Shown: positions 45,964 through 56,064 of the stretch, in pieces
How positions within the stretch are numbered: position 1 is the first letter of the stretch
Layout of the letters: each line of letters begins with the position of its first letter
Assembly: GCA_036426205.1 (NCBI GenBank)
Contig: CM071573.1
Location: forward strand, 38,845,455 to 38,909,454
Reading direction: 5' to 3'
DNA length: 64,000 bases
From: Ascaphus truei
Taxonomy: Eukaryota > Chordata > Amphibia > Anura > Ascaphidae
Position numbers and translations under genes: made by a program
The notes under the pieces: generated by a model
Told to the model about the DNA's origin: nothing
Seen by the model: only the letters and a program-made list of their open reading frames with translations
Database searches by the model: none

Positions 45964-46132
45964 CAGGAGTGGCCAACTCCGGTCCTAAAAGGCCACCAAG
46001 TTTTCAGGATACCCCTGCTTCAGCACAGGTGACTGTTCGACTGAGCCACTGATTGAGCCACCTGTGCCAAAGCAGGATATCCAAAAACCTGACCTGTTGC
46101 TGGCCCTTGAGGACCGGAATTGGACACCCCTC
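45964..46132. mobile_element. hAT-like fold-back MITE (family B), near-complete
   Basis: Starts CAGGAGTGGCCAACTCCGG and ends GGACCGGAATTGGACACCCC. Both halves are present. The flanks GTGTAATC (45956-45963) and GTGTAGAC (46133-46140) match at six of eight bases, consistent with an old target duplication. Confidence 0.8.
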
Positions 46133-46394
46133 GTGTAGACTTTTTTTTTTGTAATCTCCTGAACATCTTTGTGCATTTTTTTATTGCACTTTTTGTTAAT
46201 TTGCGTTTTTTTAAATGGGGTACAGAAAAACAAGACGGGGACTATAGGGGTACACTGTGCATAATCAAAAACAAATACAGTATGGAACTAACATTTTGCT
46301 TTTTGTGTGAACTGTGGGGATGGAGTAAATCATAATCCAGACATTGACAATATGATTAAATAATAAAAACCAAATAAATAACGTTTAGGAGCAT

Positions 46395-46429
<35 letters not shown>

Positions 46430-47109
46430 GCAGGAAGGGAAGTCATCTTTTGTTTTTTTCCTTCAAAATGTATTATTATTTTTACCCTTTTACCCTCACT
46501 AACCTATCTCCCTGTTACCTCTTTGTCTGCTGTGCATTTTTTTTAATACAAAAATAAAATGCAATTTCTAAGTCAGAATACCACAAGGAAATAAACCAAC
46601 AAGAACAATAAATATAGGAAAATCTGATAAATACTTTTAATAAAGCAGGAACAAGTGGATCTGAATGAGGCAACCACATAAGCAAAGCAACAAAAAAAAA
46701 GAAAACATATTTAATATTTGATTCCCTACAACAGAAAATGACAATAAAGAAATGAATACATAAATAAGTGACCAGACATAATGGCCCCTTGCAGGGACAC
46801 TCATGCACAGAAAGTATGTGGTACAGCAAAGTCTCCCAATGAGGTCTGATAAAGCAAAGAGGAGGTTTTACTGATGAGAAGAGACTGGAGGCATACAGTA
46901 TTTGGTTCCTTTACCAAGGAAAGATCTGTCAGGATGTGAGATACATCTGTGGCCAATGCAAGGATAGTGGGGGGATGGGGGGGGGGGAGGGGGTTTGAAG
47001 ACTGGAGTTGAGCACTCCTGCATTAAGGGCTGTGCATTTACAGTGCACGTGTGGAATTTCTTAACTTGGTAGATATTGTGGGTGTGTTGAAAATATGATA
47101 ATAACCCAT
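46133..47109. other. Intergenic with 34-base poly-G
   Basis: A pure G run fills 46395-46428. A fragment GAAGACTGGAGTTGAGCACTC near 46998-47018 is the right end of hAT-like family B, next to another G-rich run. No gene is seen. Confidence 0.6.
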
Positions 47110-47640
47110 CTGTGCACTGTATAACTTCCCTGCATGTTATATTGTTTTCGGGATTGCATTGTTAAGCATTGTTGGTGATTTAACAAATGCAATGTTGTTC
47201 TTAAACTCATCAAATGGAAACAAAAAAGGTGTTCTTAGAGTGTGACAGAAATACACAGCCCCCGGCATTAGCAATGAGCAGCAGGGCCAGTCCCATTATC
47301 AGCACAATCATTTTACTCTGCCTAATTAAACTAATCTGTTTTAGCACAATTATACATGTTTTGACTTTAATTAGGCAATGACAATTAGAGATTATTTTTC
47401 CACTTCCAAATTAAATAACGAGTCCGCTCTAACACAGGAACCATTTCTATGTCCCCAATCAAATTAGGGCAAAACAGGACATACAGCAGATGTCCATCAA
47501 TGTGACACTGCACAGAACCCCAAGCAAAACATTTCCATGTAGTCATGCATTTGACTCGCTGGCGGCCTCTAGCGGATCTGAATGTAAATTGCCTGATGGA
47601 CTGGTACATAACTTCTGAACATAGGCAGAAGCTTCTTTGT
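47110..47640. promoter_or_regulatory. Candidate conserved noncoding element upstream of prlhr2
   Basis: High-complexity sequence without repeat character, about 1-1.5 kb before the prlhr2-like gene. It contains TGCCTAATTAAA (47318-47329) and its exact complement TTTAATTAGGCA (about 47363-47374), plus CAATTAG and further ATTA words, that is clustered homeodomain-type sites. Conservation is not shown. Confidence 0.3.
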
Positions 47641-47819
47641 TATCTCTCAGAGAACATTCTCGTGCCCTACTATCTATGGATTCCGGACTCAGACATTCCC
47701 TGTGTCGCACAATGAAGAACAGAGGCGGAGAATGAACTGCACACAGAAGGATGTCCAGTGAGCAGATTGCCCAAACAGCCTATTATTAACATCAGAACAC
47801 TTGTTAGGGGGATGAATAC

Positions 47820-48250
47820 TTGCAGTGGAATGATGTCTTCTCTCTCTCACCCTCTCTCTGACCCTCTCATCCTCTCTATCACACTCTTCTTTAATGTAAT
47901 TAATCCTTTAAGCCCACGCTTTGCTACCTTTCTTATGTGACACTTTCTTGATCTCTCTCACCCAGGCATTAGTTTTCTCCCCATGTAATGTTACTCTCCC
48001 CCTCTCTCAGCTACACACATTTCCCATGCAGCAAATAATCGCATCTCGGGCACTGTAGAGCTTTCTTTCTCCAGGGTGCACAACCCAGATCTTTAATAAA
48101 GTATATTCTCTCTATGTCTCTCTTTCCCTTTAGTCTCTCGATGACAAACTCTCTCACTCTCTCCGTCACTCTTTCGTCTCTCACTCCCTTCCCTCACTCA
48201 CTCACTTTCACTCACTCTCCCACACCACCTCTCAATCCTCCACACTTTCT
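47820..48250. repeat. CT-rich tract
   Basis: Long stretches of CTCTCT and TCACTC with CTCTCTCACCC words. It lies just before the candidate first exon of the prlhr2-like gene and may be promoter-proximal polypyrimidine DNA. Confidence 0.5.
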
Positions 48251-48287
48251 TCCCATTCACTGTGGCTTTCTCAGAGAAGGACGAGAG

Positions 48288-48562
48288 ATGCAGGGACAGG
48301 ACTCGGATTCTACAGCAGGAGGATCAGATGCCTCTAGCTTCTCAAAGCAGTGAGTACAGACCTAGTCTTCCTTTCGCTTGGTCCCTAAGTGCTGTGTGGA
48401 CCAACCATAGCGGGGTCTCTTCCTGATACACATTGCTAGATTTGCAATAAGTAGTTCTTGCTTATAGCTACAAGTATTTGCAAGCAGCCTTTGGGTGTCA
48501 ATGCATGTGCTTTCTGCCCATGAGTAATGAGATGCTTTCCACGATGCAGGTAATTTGAAGGA
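48288..48562 (+). promoter_or_regulatory. prlhr2: Candidate 5 prime noncoding exon and intron of the prlhr2-like gene
   Basis: A short upstream frame starts at the ATG at 48288-48290 (Met-Gln-Gly-Gln-Asp) and would end at a TGA at 48351. A donor-like CAAAGCA/GTGAGTAC lies at 48343-48357 and an acceptor-like TTTCCACGATGCAG ends at about 48549. Joining them would put a stop straight after the junction, so the exon would be untranslated with an upstream ORF. There is a TGA at 48556-48558 in the receptor frame, so the receptor must start after it. Confidence 0.35.
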
Positions 48563-48609
48563 GGCTACAAGAAGCAATCCTACAAACCCCTCACTATCTG
48601 CAGAGAAAG

Positions 48610-49641
48610 ATGACCCAAGAGAATCTCACCATCCATAGCCTGTTCTCAGGAATGGACAGCCACTCTAGTAACCAATTCACAGGACTGCAGCTGCTCCAGT
48701 CCTTCAAACCTCTCATCATCCCCTGCTACTCCTTGGTGGTTTTCATTGGTATCATTGGGAATTACCTTCTCATCTATGTCATCTGCAAAACCAAGAAGAT
48801 GCACAATGTCACCAACTTCCTGGTGGGCAACCTGGCCTTTTCTGACATGCTGATGTGTGCCACCTGTGTGCCACTCACCCTGGCATATGCGTTTGAACCC
48901 AGGGGATGGGTTTTTGGGCGCTTCATGTGTTACTTTGTCTTTTTGATGCAACCAGTGACTGTGTTTGTCTCGGTTTTCACCTTAACTGTAATAGCAGTAG
49001 ACAGGTACCATGCTATGGTGTATCCACTCAGGAGGAGGCTGACTATCCCCACCTGTGCCTATATCCTAGCTGGGATTTGGTTGCTGAGTTGCCTGACGGC
49101 CGCACCAGCATTGGCCCACACCTACCATGTTGAGTTTCCCAAGCTGAACCTCTCCATTTGCGAAGAGTTTTGGGTGGGTATGGAGAAGAAACGCCTTGCC
49201 TATGCCTATAGCACATTGATTCTTACCTATGCCCTTCCCTTGGTTGTTATTTCACTGTCCTACCTGAGGATCTCGGTCAAGCTGAAGAACAGAGTGGTCC
49301 CTGGGAACATCACCAATATCCAAGCGGAGTGGGACAGGGCCAGGAGAAAGAAGACATTCCGCTTGTTGGTACTGGTAGTGGGGGCTTTTGGGGTGTGTTG
49401 GCTGCCTTTGCATATTTTCAATATAATGAAAGACATGGATATCAATCTCATTGACAAACAATATTTCAATTTAGTCCAGCTGCTGTGCCACTGGTTTGCT
49501 ATGATGTCTGCTTGTACCAATGCATTTCTCTATGCCTGGCTCCATGACAGCTTCAGGGGAGAGCTCAAAAAGATGTTTCTGTGGAGGAGGAAGAGGATAG
49601 GACCCCCAGTGCACTGTGTGCTAACCAGTGTGGTCTTGTAG
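48610..49641 (+). CDS. prlhr2: Prolactin-releasing peptide receptor 2-like GPCR
   Basis: A 343-residue class A GPCR in one exon, closely related to the product at 14877: both have [32 protein letters not shown] and VKLKNRVVPG or near forms. N-glycosylation sites are Asn5 and, in loop 2, Asn180. Asp79 is the helix 2 sodium-site residue, Cys107-Cys184 the disulfide, DRY 131-133, CWLP 263-266. Helix 7 has Asn304-Ala-Phe-Leu-Tyr308, so the Pro of NPxxY is Ala. The tail is basic (WRRKRIG) and ends SVVL, a PDZ-ligand-like end. The start ATG is the first after an in-frame TGA at 48556 and has A at -3; Met15 is a possible alternative. The likely ligand is a PrRP or C-RFa-type RFamide peptide (inference). 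An AATAAA at 50164-50169 could end the transcript. prlhr2 rather than a third PrRP-receptor type is the best guess. Confidence 0.93.
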   Translation: MTQENLTIHSLFSGMDSHSSNQFTGLQLLQSFKPLIIPCYSLVVFIGIIGNYLLIYVICKTKKMHNVTNFLVGNLAFSDMLMCATCVPLTLAYAFEPRGWVFGRFMCYFVFLMQPVTVFVSVFTLTVIAVDRYHAMVYPLRRRLTIPTCAYILAGIWLLSCLTAAPALAHTYHVEFPKLNLSICEEFWVGMEKKRLAYAYSTLILTYALPLVVISLSYLRISVKLKNRVVPGNITNIQAEWDRARRKKTFRLLVLVVGAFGVCWLPLHIFNIMKDMDINLIDKQYFNLVQLLCHWFAMMSACTNAFLYAWLHDSFRGELKKMFLWRRKRIGPPVHCVLTSVVL

Positions 49642-50545
49642 TTTAAAAAGGACGCCCAGCTTGTTAAATCAAGCAGAGCAAGAACATTACTGAACACAAG
49701 AAACACTTAAAAGCGGCTTTATACATACCCTTGCTGGAATACATCTCTATATTTATAGTTCAACTGCTAACTCACTAAATACACTGCATATAAACAGATT
49801 ACAGGGAGGAAGGTCAATATTGTTTTGCGGATATTCACCCAGCATTGATGAGTCTACCGATATAGTGATGCTACTGTATATTTAACATGGAAGAAATGTA
49901 GTGTTCTGTGACGTGAGGGGTTAACATTAACAATGAATGGGTGATTTTGACAGAAAGAGGCAGCACGTGTAGTTTCCCCCCCACTCATTAAGAGACATGA
50001 AGGTCAAATGTACATCCATAGATTTCAGGTATACAAAGCTTCAATGCACTGCTTTATAGTGACTGAGTGGCATAATTAGTAGGATAATTGATATATGTTT
50101 ATGAAACTGTAATGAATGGAAATCCTTTTGTCTGCTTCTTGTTCGTGCAGTATGTTCCTTCAGAATAAATATTTTCAAGCACTTTCCACTTCAACTTATT
50201 ATTAGATTTTTTAACCCGGCCAATGCTTTATCTTGGCAGAAATGTATATTTGTCAACATAGATTCTTTGACCATTTATTTGAGCCAGTCCTGCAGCTGTA
50301 ATGTATTTCATAAAACTTCTACACATCAATGCACACATAATATACCTTTTCGTTTTATTTATCTGTATGAAACACTGTGCATTGGTAAAAAAAAAAAAAA
50401 AAAACCCTCACATTATAAAATGCAGTTCCCACATACTGTAGGACAAATGAACTGATCACAGTAATTATATTTAATAGGTTAAAGTAGGGTATTGAGAATA
50501 AGTGTTATTAAACTGGGAAATTAAGTCAACAATGCCACTTTAATT
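49642..50545. other. prlhr2-like 3 prime flank
   Basis: About 520 bases after the stop there is AATAAA at 50164-50169, a plausible polyadenylation signal. An A17 run lies near 50388-50404. No other gene. Confidence 0.4.
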
Positions 50546-50760
50546 AAGGGATTTATTTATTTATAAAATGTTCTACCAGGAAGTAAGAGATTTAAAGTTA
50601 CTGCTGGTTTTCACATATATGTCCTGGGCTGAGTTATGATGACAAATATATAGTTACATTAAGTGAACAGGGGATACATTATATACAAGACATTGCATGC
50701 ACAGTTAAAGATAATATATGTTATGGGCGTATGGTACAGTATATGGTATGATATGGTATA
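50546..50760 (+). repeat. Retroposon-tail-like repeat
   Basis: TTTATTTATAAAATGTTCTACCAGGAAGTAA and TATGTCCTGGGC are words of a dispersed amphibian repeat, probably a LINE 3 prime end (from memory). It is short and non-coding. Confidence 0.4.
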
Positions 50761-52315
50761 GGATGGTTTTACTGCCCTTATCTCTGCTTTATCCATTTTT
50801 TTACCATTGTCCCCTTTCCCTATTGGCCCTCGGGCATGAAGAGGTGTCCATAAATCAAATAGTCTTATCACCAAGATGGAGTGAACATGTTTAGCAATCA
50901 ATCCCCCATTCAGAATCTCCATGTATATATATATATGTATATATAATCAACACATTTATTAAGGTTATGGTGGGTAAAAAAAAGTGACAAAAAACCTCCA
51001 CAATATAGCATATAGCAACTGTAAATATTCCTGTATTGGCTAAGGGTTGTTCATGTAATGTGAGCTTGAGATAAAAGGTGGCACTGTGTGCTCATTTGCA
51101 TGTCATTTCCCAGAATCCCTTGCTGCAGTGGAAGTGCTGTGTGCTGCCAATAATGGTGAAATGTTCGTGTGTATTCCAGGGGGAGCATGGAAGGGAAATA
51201 AAACAAAATATCTTCTAAGTGTAGACCGTTTGGTACTCAATGGGTTAATACAATGATGTGTCTTGGCTCGTATGAATAGCCTACTCACAAGATGTAGATA
51301 AAATACGGGCAGTGTGACACAGTGGTCTCAGCGGAAAGGAACTCTTGATTCTTGATAAGGTGTGGACCCCCAATCTCAGCAGGACAGCATAATATGTGTG
51401 GGAGAAAGAGTATCCATAGTGCAGACCAATAATGTAAAAAACGTAACTTTTATAGGGTTTAAAAATGAACACTTACAATAAAAACAATCAAAACAAGCAT
51501 GAATCACAATAATGTGATGGAAGAGAGTAGACTGTGGATTTTGGGCTCACCCACCACCTCCGGTGTGCATGTGCTGCGTGGGACACTGCGACGTTGGACG
51601 CTCCCCCCTCTCAGCTCCCTCTGGGGTGCTCGGGTATCGTCTGCTCCAGTCCTTATGGTAGACGTCAATTCGGTGTATATCTGGAGCTCCCTCTGATTTA
51701 TATTACAAAAATGTGATTAGAACCTACTGATTTTTAAAAATAAACTGGGTAAGCTTTGTGGCCCAGTTTTGCATACAGGAGACTCTTATAAATGAACCAC
51801 TTAGCCCTCTTATATGATATCTTAATTGTTTCCCATTGCCCCATGACTGACAGAAAATCGGCGAACGTTTTTTTCTTTGGAGAAATATTGACATCTGTGG
51901 GGTTCATGTCTCAGGGTCACCCATCTGCAAAACTGGGGGGGGGGGGGTGGGGGGGAAACGGCACCACATTTATTCAAGAAAAAAATGAGATTTTGTTGTT
52001 TGATAAATATGACTCTGTGTTTTTGCACCAGGTATGCTCAGGTTTTGCAGCCGGAAGTCTTTGATAAATGACTCCATGGGGGGGGGGGGGGGGGGGGGTG
52101 GGGTGGGGGGGGGGGGGGGGGTGGGGGTCGGGTGTGGGGGGGTGGGGGGGGGGGGGGGGGGGAAGGAACCGACTTCCCAATGTCAACTCATCAGGCAATG
52201 CAATGATTAGCATAGAGGCGTGTGCTACTGGTTGTAGATATACTGGCGTTACAAATTAAATGTACTTATTGTTTAGAGAATGAAGGAAGATGCCGTTAAA
52301 GGCGAGATGTTCCTG
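50761..52315. other. Intergenic with G tracts
   Basis: Poly-G runs occupy 51935-51955 and, almost without a break, 52078-52162. Open frames over these are artefacts. Nothing else is recognised, although GATAAATATGACTCTG at about 51999-52014 resembles GATAAATATGATTCTG near 12691 and may be a repeat fragment. Confidence 0.6.
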
Positions 52316-52595
52316 AGCAGGCAGGGCTGGCCGACTCCAGGGCCACCAACAAGTCAGGTGGCTCAATCAGCGCCTCAGTCAGTGACAGTTGGTGGCACTT
52401 GAGGACTGGAGTTGGCCACCCCTGCCCAACATCATGGTTCCCAAAACTGCTAACAGGCCAAGTTTTAAGAATATCCATGCTTGAGCACATGTACAGTAGT
52501 TTACTCAAAATGATTGAGCCACCTGTGCTAATACAAGGATAGCCTTAAAACCTGGCCTGTTAGTGGCCCTTGAGGACTGGAGTTGAGAACCACCG
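52316..52595. mobile_element. Two adjacent hAT-like MITE copies (family B)
   Basis: A short copy at 52322-52424 runs from CAGGGCTGGCCGACTCCAG to GGACTGGAGTTGGCCACCC. A second copy at about 52437-52594 runs from CTAACAGGCCAAGTTTTAAG to GGACTGGAGTTGAGAACCACC. Both are fold-back in form; no target duplications are evident. Confidence 0.7.
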
Positions 52596-52974
52596 CTACT
52601 GTCCAAAAGTGCCACAGAAAGGCAGCAGACGCAGTCTACACTGTTAAATACCGTCAGCGCAGCACAAAACAGGTAGCAATCAGCGTCTGTTCGGGAATGT
52701 GCGCGTCTTTTTATGTTAATTTAAAAAAAAGCGCCCCCTTGTGTATCAAAATCTAAGCCTAGGCAATTACGTGTTACGTGTTAATTTGCGTTGAAATATC
52801 AGTTTAGCAGTCAAGATAATTTTGTAGGTAAGAAAACTGCATCAAAAATAAAGGGGCTTACAGTATATACCAAGCATCAAACGTTATTTAATGTGTGCTT
52901 GTGTGCACCGATGTACTAAGCTCACATTCCTCTATCTGCACCAGGAAGAATTTTCCCATTTGTTTGGCACACAG

Positions 52975-53045
52975 AAATGGCGACGCGTGGGCATACAGAA
53001 ATGGCGGTGCATGGCATACAAAAATGGCGGTGTATGGTGTACAGA
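52975..53045. repeat. Short tandem array around AAATGGCGGTG
   Basis: Three copies of a unit of about 22 bp (CATACAGAAATGGCG plus a variable end). It gives short Met-Ala frames only. Confidence 0.7.
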
Positions 53046-53534
53046 TGTGAATGGGCTTCAATAAAAAAAATGTTTCTGTGCTCTACAAAATCAATTAAAA
53101 GTGCGTCAAAACTGTCCGCCAAGGGTGGCACTGGAGAGCGAACTGTGCACCCCATTGGAATTTAACAATTTAATCTGGTACCCTAAATCTAGGCTTAAAG
53201 CACTTAAAGATAGTTTAGACACAAAGTTCCAGTTTTCAGCTGTGCACCGTCTCCTATCCTTGGATTGTTTTCCTGTTAAAGCACTTAAAGGATAGAAAAT
53301 TTCTGCCAGGACTGCTGCATTTCATTCCTGTGAGGGAGGAGGACATCAGAGGGTATATCCAGCGCGGTAAGGTGAGGTTATTCATTGCCTTACTGTTTCC
53401 CCCACCACACCTCCTCTCCCTGGACACTGCTGTTATTTGTTTACACTCCCCCCCCTCCCCCCCCCCCCCTCTCGATCTTCAAGGATTCTACAGAGTGTTT
53501 CTATCCACCTGCCTTTGAGCGCATGGCGGCATCT

Positions 53535-54112
53535 TTTTTGTTAAAGCGCTGAAAACCTGGCTGTCATTGTTGCTCAACTCGCTCGAGGTCCAGGAGGCCA
53601 CCAAATTTAAATGCTTGTTGACTTCTAGGCATTCCATGATGGCCCCTTTATATGGGAACCTTGACCTTGCTCCTGGGCTAGACAGTAGGAATTTAAAAAT
53701 TTGGACACAAGAGGGGGTGGGGAGATTGAGGGATTTGGAGGGAAGAGTCACCATTAAGACATTCAAACAGATTAAGTCAGAAAAAGACATTCCCAACACA
53801 GAATTCTTTAGATACCTCCAAATCCAGGCATTCTATACCAAACACACGGCACGTCCATCGCTGACAAATTTCGAAACGCTCTGTGTATTGGCTAATGACA
53901 CACGGGGACTAACCTCTAGGATGTACGGATAAGTGATCAAGTCAGGTAGAGAATACACACAGAAATTAATTTTCATGGACCAGTGGGAGTTGGACCTGGA
54001 CAGAACACTGGAGGAGGAGTGGACTGAGATATTTAATGCGGCAGTTCTATATGCACGACATTAAAGAAGAACGCATATAAGGCTGATAAAAAGGCTGCTC
54101 GTGATGTTAGCG
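53535..54112 (+). pseudogene. Tx1/L1-type ORF2 fragment
   Basis: The open frame 53567-53932 and its continuation read APLYGNLDLAPGLDSRNLK, TEFFRYLQIQAFYTKH, TNFETLCVLANDTRGLTSRM and, after a stop, WELDLDRTLEEEWTEIF. It overlaps in content with the - strand fragment at 38.6-40.0 kb (shared FFRYLQI and GLTSR), so it is the same family. Truncated at both ends, with stops after 53932 and near 54062. Confidence 0.7.
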
Positions 54113-54985
54113 CCTAATTAATTTGCTATGTATCAAGAAACCATGAATTTGACTCAGAATGGGGGTTTCATTATGTAGGTTAACAAAATGTATTCTTTTT
54201 TACAGTACGGTTATTATAAAAAATATTACACTAATAACTGATATTTACTAATACTAGTTATAAATAAAAAAAATACACATAATTCTGTTTTTATTTAAAT
54301 TGTATCAATCAGGTATTCAGCATGAGGACTGTACGATGCAGCAACTTAATGACCTGCATACACACGACGCAGATTTGATGAAGGTTAGTCTTACTTTTTA
54401 GCACTGACATTTTTGATGCCACAAACATTTGAAAGAAGATGTAAGTACATAAGGCCCCTTTGTTACATGGTTAGTGGGATCACTTTATTACAACTTTAAT
54501 ATAAGACACCAACTAAGCTATCCTACTGCAACCACTTTCACAAATGAGAATTCTGCTAAGCACAGGGCAATTAACTCCAATATAAATCAGACTCTTTGTG
54601 TGTATCTTAGATTGGTTGGTTGGTTGGTTGGATGAACAGTGTGACTTTTGTCTATATACTTATACTGTGTAAGTGTACACACCCCAACAGCAATCAACTG
54701 ATAATTGGCAGCTGCCCAGTGATATTTTTTCTCAGCCTGGATACAGTTTGTAAATATAACAGAGCTCATTGCGCTGTGGGGATCATCTTTCCGATTTCAC
54801 ACTCCATCACTTCCTCTCAGTATTGCTTCCTCTTCCCACTAGGTGCTGAATTTATGGCCTTCAAAAATGTAACTTCCATGGTTTGAATACTGTTGGTATG
54901 CAGCGATGATTATCAGTACAGACGTAAGATCAGATTTAATGAGCGGTGCCTTAATGTACCTTAAAATCCATTCAACTGAATGAGT
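54113..54985. other. Intergenic, no feature recognised
   Basis: AT-rich; a short TTGG run (54612-54630). No gene. Confidence 0.4.
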
Positions 54986-55150
54986 CTTAAGATAATAATA
55001 ATAACTTTATTTATATATAGCGCTTTTCTCCCAATGGGACTCACAGCGCTTCAGTAACACAAAGGAAAACGGCGAAAACATTTAAGGTTATAAAAACAAG
55101 ACCAAACACAAGGAAAGATACAATACAGGATGGGACGGTACTGTAGCTAT
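54986..55150 (-). repeat. LINE 3 prime tail-like repeat
   Basis: TTTATTTATATATAGCGC followed by CAATGGGACTCACAGCGC and AACACAAAGG resembles the reverse complement of an L2-like 3 prime end, different in detail from the LINE at 5.5 kb. Confidence 0.45.
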
Positions 55151-55170
55151 TAAATGCCGGACAGATTGTG

Positions 55171-55970
55171 GTTCATTCATTAAAAGATGTGCTTAGGCTT
55201 AAAACTGTTTAGTAAACATAGGCCCTAATGCTATGTGCTGTTAACTTTCTGTCTTTATCCAAGAGGTTCTATTGGGCTATTTAATGTTCACCTTTTGTAA
55301 GGTTGGAGATGGTGGTAAAAGCAAAGAAATTTTCTCCTACCGCTTAGTTCACAACCTGCATGGTAAATCAAATCAAATGCAAAGATGAAATATGTAAATC
55401 TTTAGTGTTGATGATAATCAAGTCTAGGTGTCCTAGTATGACTCGGGAATCTATATGTTATTTTTTATTATTATTGTTTATTTATGTACCCCCCTATAGG
55501 GGTTACTATATGAGTTAAAGAAGTTAGATGCTAAACACCTGCCCCTCTAGATAAAGTGTTTGCCATTACCAGGTAAACATTTAGCTCTGCCCCTTTTCTG
55601 CCTAGAGACAGGGGGTGAGAGAGAGGTGATATACAGGAGAGAACATAATTCCAACGGTCAGATCCCGGGAGGAGAAGGATCTCACCTGTAAATACTTACA
55701 TTGGGGTAGGAGCCCCTGTAATGTTTTCCAGAGCAGGGAAGTGTCCTTTAAAGTCAGGCCCCTAACAAAGGAAGCTGGAGAAGTACAGGCTTCAACAGAT
55801 GAGATCAGTGTCCTAGAGGGGTTGCTTATCTGTGACCCTAGGACTAATCTGAAGTCAGGATTACCAGGCGTGATGACACAGTACCTTAAGTAGAATCACC
55901 CCCTGTGTCAACGGGAGACTCCTGGAGTGGGTAGGACCTCAGTGGCCGGAACAGCGGGGAGCAGGCAAGT
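55171..55970. other. LTR-like or repeat sequence, unassigned
   Basis: 55480-55960 has the feel of an LTR or repeat (TAAAGTGTTTGCCATTACCAGG, several GGGGT words) but has no defined ends. No gene is seen. Confidence 0.3.
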
Positions 55971-55971
55971 C

Positions 55972-56064
55972 CTAGGTGTACTGACTGTTGGGGATGGAGC
56001 AGTGTCTCTGCTCCTCTAGCTGTTGCTTCAGTTTCTGGAACGCCTCGTGCTCCCTCTCATACTG
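55972..56064 (-). pseudogene. Possible exon-like fragment with charged coil
   Basis: On the - strand, after CCCCGATTCCTTACAG (acceptor-like), the frame reads YEREHEAFQKLKQQLEEQRH and ends with TAG at 55972-55974. The heptad spacing of Leu and charged residues suggests a coiled coil. It might come from a retroelement or a processed gene; origin unknown. Confidence 0.3.
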
